Assembly: GCF_028640845.1 (NCBI RefSeq)
Contig: NC_080543.1
Span: forward strand, 9,455,959-9,519,958
Reading direction: 5' to 3'
Length of the DNA stretch: 64,000 nt
DNA from: Ahaetulla prasina
Lineage: Eukaryota; Chordata; Lepidosauria; Squamata; Colubridae
The notes beneath the pieces are model-generated. The model was given only the letters and a program-made list of their open reading frames with translations. It ran no database searches and was not told the origin of the DNA. The translations under genes were made by a program, and so were the position numbers. Shown here one piece after another: positions 62,738-64,000 of this stretch. Each line of letters starts with the position of its first letter. Within the stretch, counting starts at the first letter, position 1.

Positions 62738-63117
62738 TGTTAACAGAGTAACAGAGTTTGAATGGGTCTTCTAACTCCCTACTCAACAAGGAGCCTCTTC
62801 AATTCCAGACAAATGTTTGTCCAATCTCTTCTTAAAAACCTCCAGATATGGACTATTCATAACTTCTGGAGGCAGGCTGTTCCTCTGATTAATTGCTCTA
62901 AATGTCAGGAAATTTCTCCTTAGTTCTAAGTTGCTTCTCCTTGATTAGTTTCCATCCAATGCTTCTTGTTCTGCCTTCAGGTTCTTTCCCAAATAGGTTG
63001 ACCCTCCTCTTATTTGTGGCAGCCTCTTAGATATTGGAAGACCGCTATCATATGACCCTTAGTCCTTTTTCTTATTAAACTAGACATTTCCAGTCCCTGC
63101 AACCGTTCTTCATATGT
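62738..63117 (-). mobile_element. CR1 LINE 3' part
   Basis: Antisense UTR and C-terminal coding ending at GCAACCGTTCTTCATATG, where the GC-rich block starts. Confidence 0.9.
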
Positions 63118-64000
63118 TCCGGAAGATGGCGACCAGGAAGGTTGCACCGGAGAAATGCTCTCTGTAAAAGGGCTCTTTTGAGCTCTTAGGAGAGCAGTTT
63201 CCCCGAAGATTCCTTGCTGGCGATACTCCAGAGCCGAAGGTTTTTCCAGGCTGCCGTGGATTGAGGCTGCCGAGGTTCTTCCAGGCTGCTGAGGACTCAG
63301 GCGGTGGGCGAAGAGTCGGATACCGCCGGAGCCTGGACTGCCGCAGCCGTGAGGCCGTCGACTGAAAGAGGCTGGAGCCGCCCGCTACCGCCGGAGCCGC
63401 CGCCAGCCCTGAGACTGCCGCTGCCGCTTGTGCCGCCACCAGAGCCGCTGCCAGCCCCGAGACTGCTGCTGCCAGCTGCCACTGGTGCCGCCGGAGCCAC
63501 CGCCGGAGCCGCCGCCAGCCCCGTGAGCGCCACCGGAGCCGCCGCCAGAGCTGCCGCCAGCCCCGGGATTGCCGCTACCGCTTGTGCCGCCAGAGCCGCC
63601 GCCAGACCCGAGACCACCGCTACCGCATTAAAGGCGGCGGGAGCCCCCCGAACCCACAAAACCCCCCCCACCAGACCCGGGCCTGCCGCTGCCGCTGCCG
63701 ATACCGTGAGTCGCACCGCTGCCATCACCGCCCTCCATCATCGCCCTCCCACATTGCTACAAACTTTAAATTTCCCACCAAGGAGATAAAAGCCCAGCAA
63801 CATTTACAACAACCCTAATCAACCTATCCCCCAATCGGCAGGACTGCTGCAGGACTACTGGTGAGTTCCTAGGAGACTCCAGTCTCCCGGCCTCTACTGA
63901 CTTTTTGAATCTCCCGCCATTACAGCCACCTGTAAAGAAGCTTCCCCAACCACCCTATCTCACCATTTTAAATTTCCCGCCAAATCTCACTGTTACCATA
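63118..64000 (+). promoter_or_regulatory. GC-rich L1-like 5' UTR / CpG-rich promoter (partial)
   Basis: Starts abruptly after CR1 with GGAAGATGGCGACC. AAGATGGCG is a YY1 consensus, the usual first feature of vertebrate L1 5' UTRs. 63300-63720 consists of about five imperfect ~52-bp GCCGCCGCCAGCCCCGAGAC-type units, rich in CpG, then AAATTTCCCGCC phrases to the window end. The Ala/Pro-rich frames are low-complexity artefacts. Alternative: a CpG-island promoter of a host gene; no exon is seen before 64000. Confidence 0.55.

Noticed and set aside
63297..63789. Ala/Pro-rich frames on both strands
   Set aside because: Trinucleotide-like GCC repeats give open frames in all phases; more likely a 5' UTR or CpG island.

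Overview
The window looks like transposon-dense intergenic DNA from a squamate reptile, most probably an advanced (colubroid) snake. I base this on co-occurring young CR1, L2-type, Rex1/Babar-like, BovB (RTE), L1 and CR1/L3-like LINEs, two tRNA-derived SINE types, Tc1/mariner and many short hAT-type elements, Ty3/Gypsy and ERV-like LTRs. AATAG microsatellites attached to LINE 3' ends and a Bkm-type GATA/GACA satellite point the same way. I recognise no host protein-coding exon, tRNA, rRNA or CRISPR. Almost every long reading frame is a transposon remnant, a frame running through a microsatellite, or an antisense shadow.

Layout. 1-3100: SINE and Rex1 ends, then a complete but internally deleted Ty3/Gypsy chromovirus with both LTRs and a target-site duplication (TSD). 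3100-9590: purine tract, a Tc1 element carrying two L2 insertions, Penelope-like and CR1 fragments. 9586-20650: a segmental duplication in three copies, with an L1 (ORF1 end plus ORF2) between copies two and three. The third copy runs into a four-layer nest (CR1, ERV LTR, hAT, hAT with a 113-bp minisatellite). 20650-25870: LTR, Tc1, a Gypsy RT relic, and a palindromic hAT split by a solo LTR. 25870-31650: a Rex1/BovB/SINE/MITE block present twice, flanking the 3' half of a second Gypsy. 31650-41640: LINE ends, a hairpin, hAT elements, an L1 3' end, three solo LTRs and AT-rich single-copy stretches. 41630-48900: L2, an AATAG composite satellite, two more solo LTRs, a 1-kb GATA/GACA satellite and an ERV LTR. 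48900-60200: CR1s, SINEs, a hAT-derived tandem array, hammerhead-like repeats and a third nested Tc1. 60200-64000: CR1s, a textbook SINE insertion, an ERV LTR, and a GC-rich block with a YY1-type start that looks like an L1 5' end running off the window.

How the parts relate. LINE machinery explains the SINE and LINE tails, including a SINE whose tail matches the L2 3' end. Solo LTRs outnumber intact LTR elements, implying frequent LTR-LTR recombination. Many insertions sit inside other repeats, so relative ages can be read from nesting and TSDs.

The least expected observation is a family of at least six Gypsy-type LTRs (all beginning near TGTTGTG, with 5-bp TSDs) whose U3 carries an open or nearly open frame. 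It is acidic and Pro/Ser-rich, then basic with a W-x-D-x-R-x-R-R motif, and ends 20-40 bp before a TATA box. In the complete element this frame is fused to the integrase/chromodomain, so the Pol C-terminus is encoded inside the LTR. A second notable signal is a set of CTGA(N)GA - 19 nt - GAAAC blocks resembling hammerhead ribozyme cores in Penelope-like repeats.
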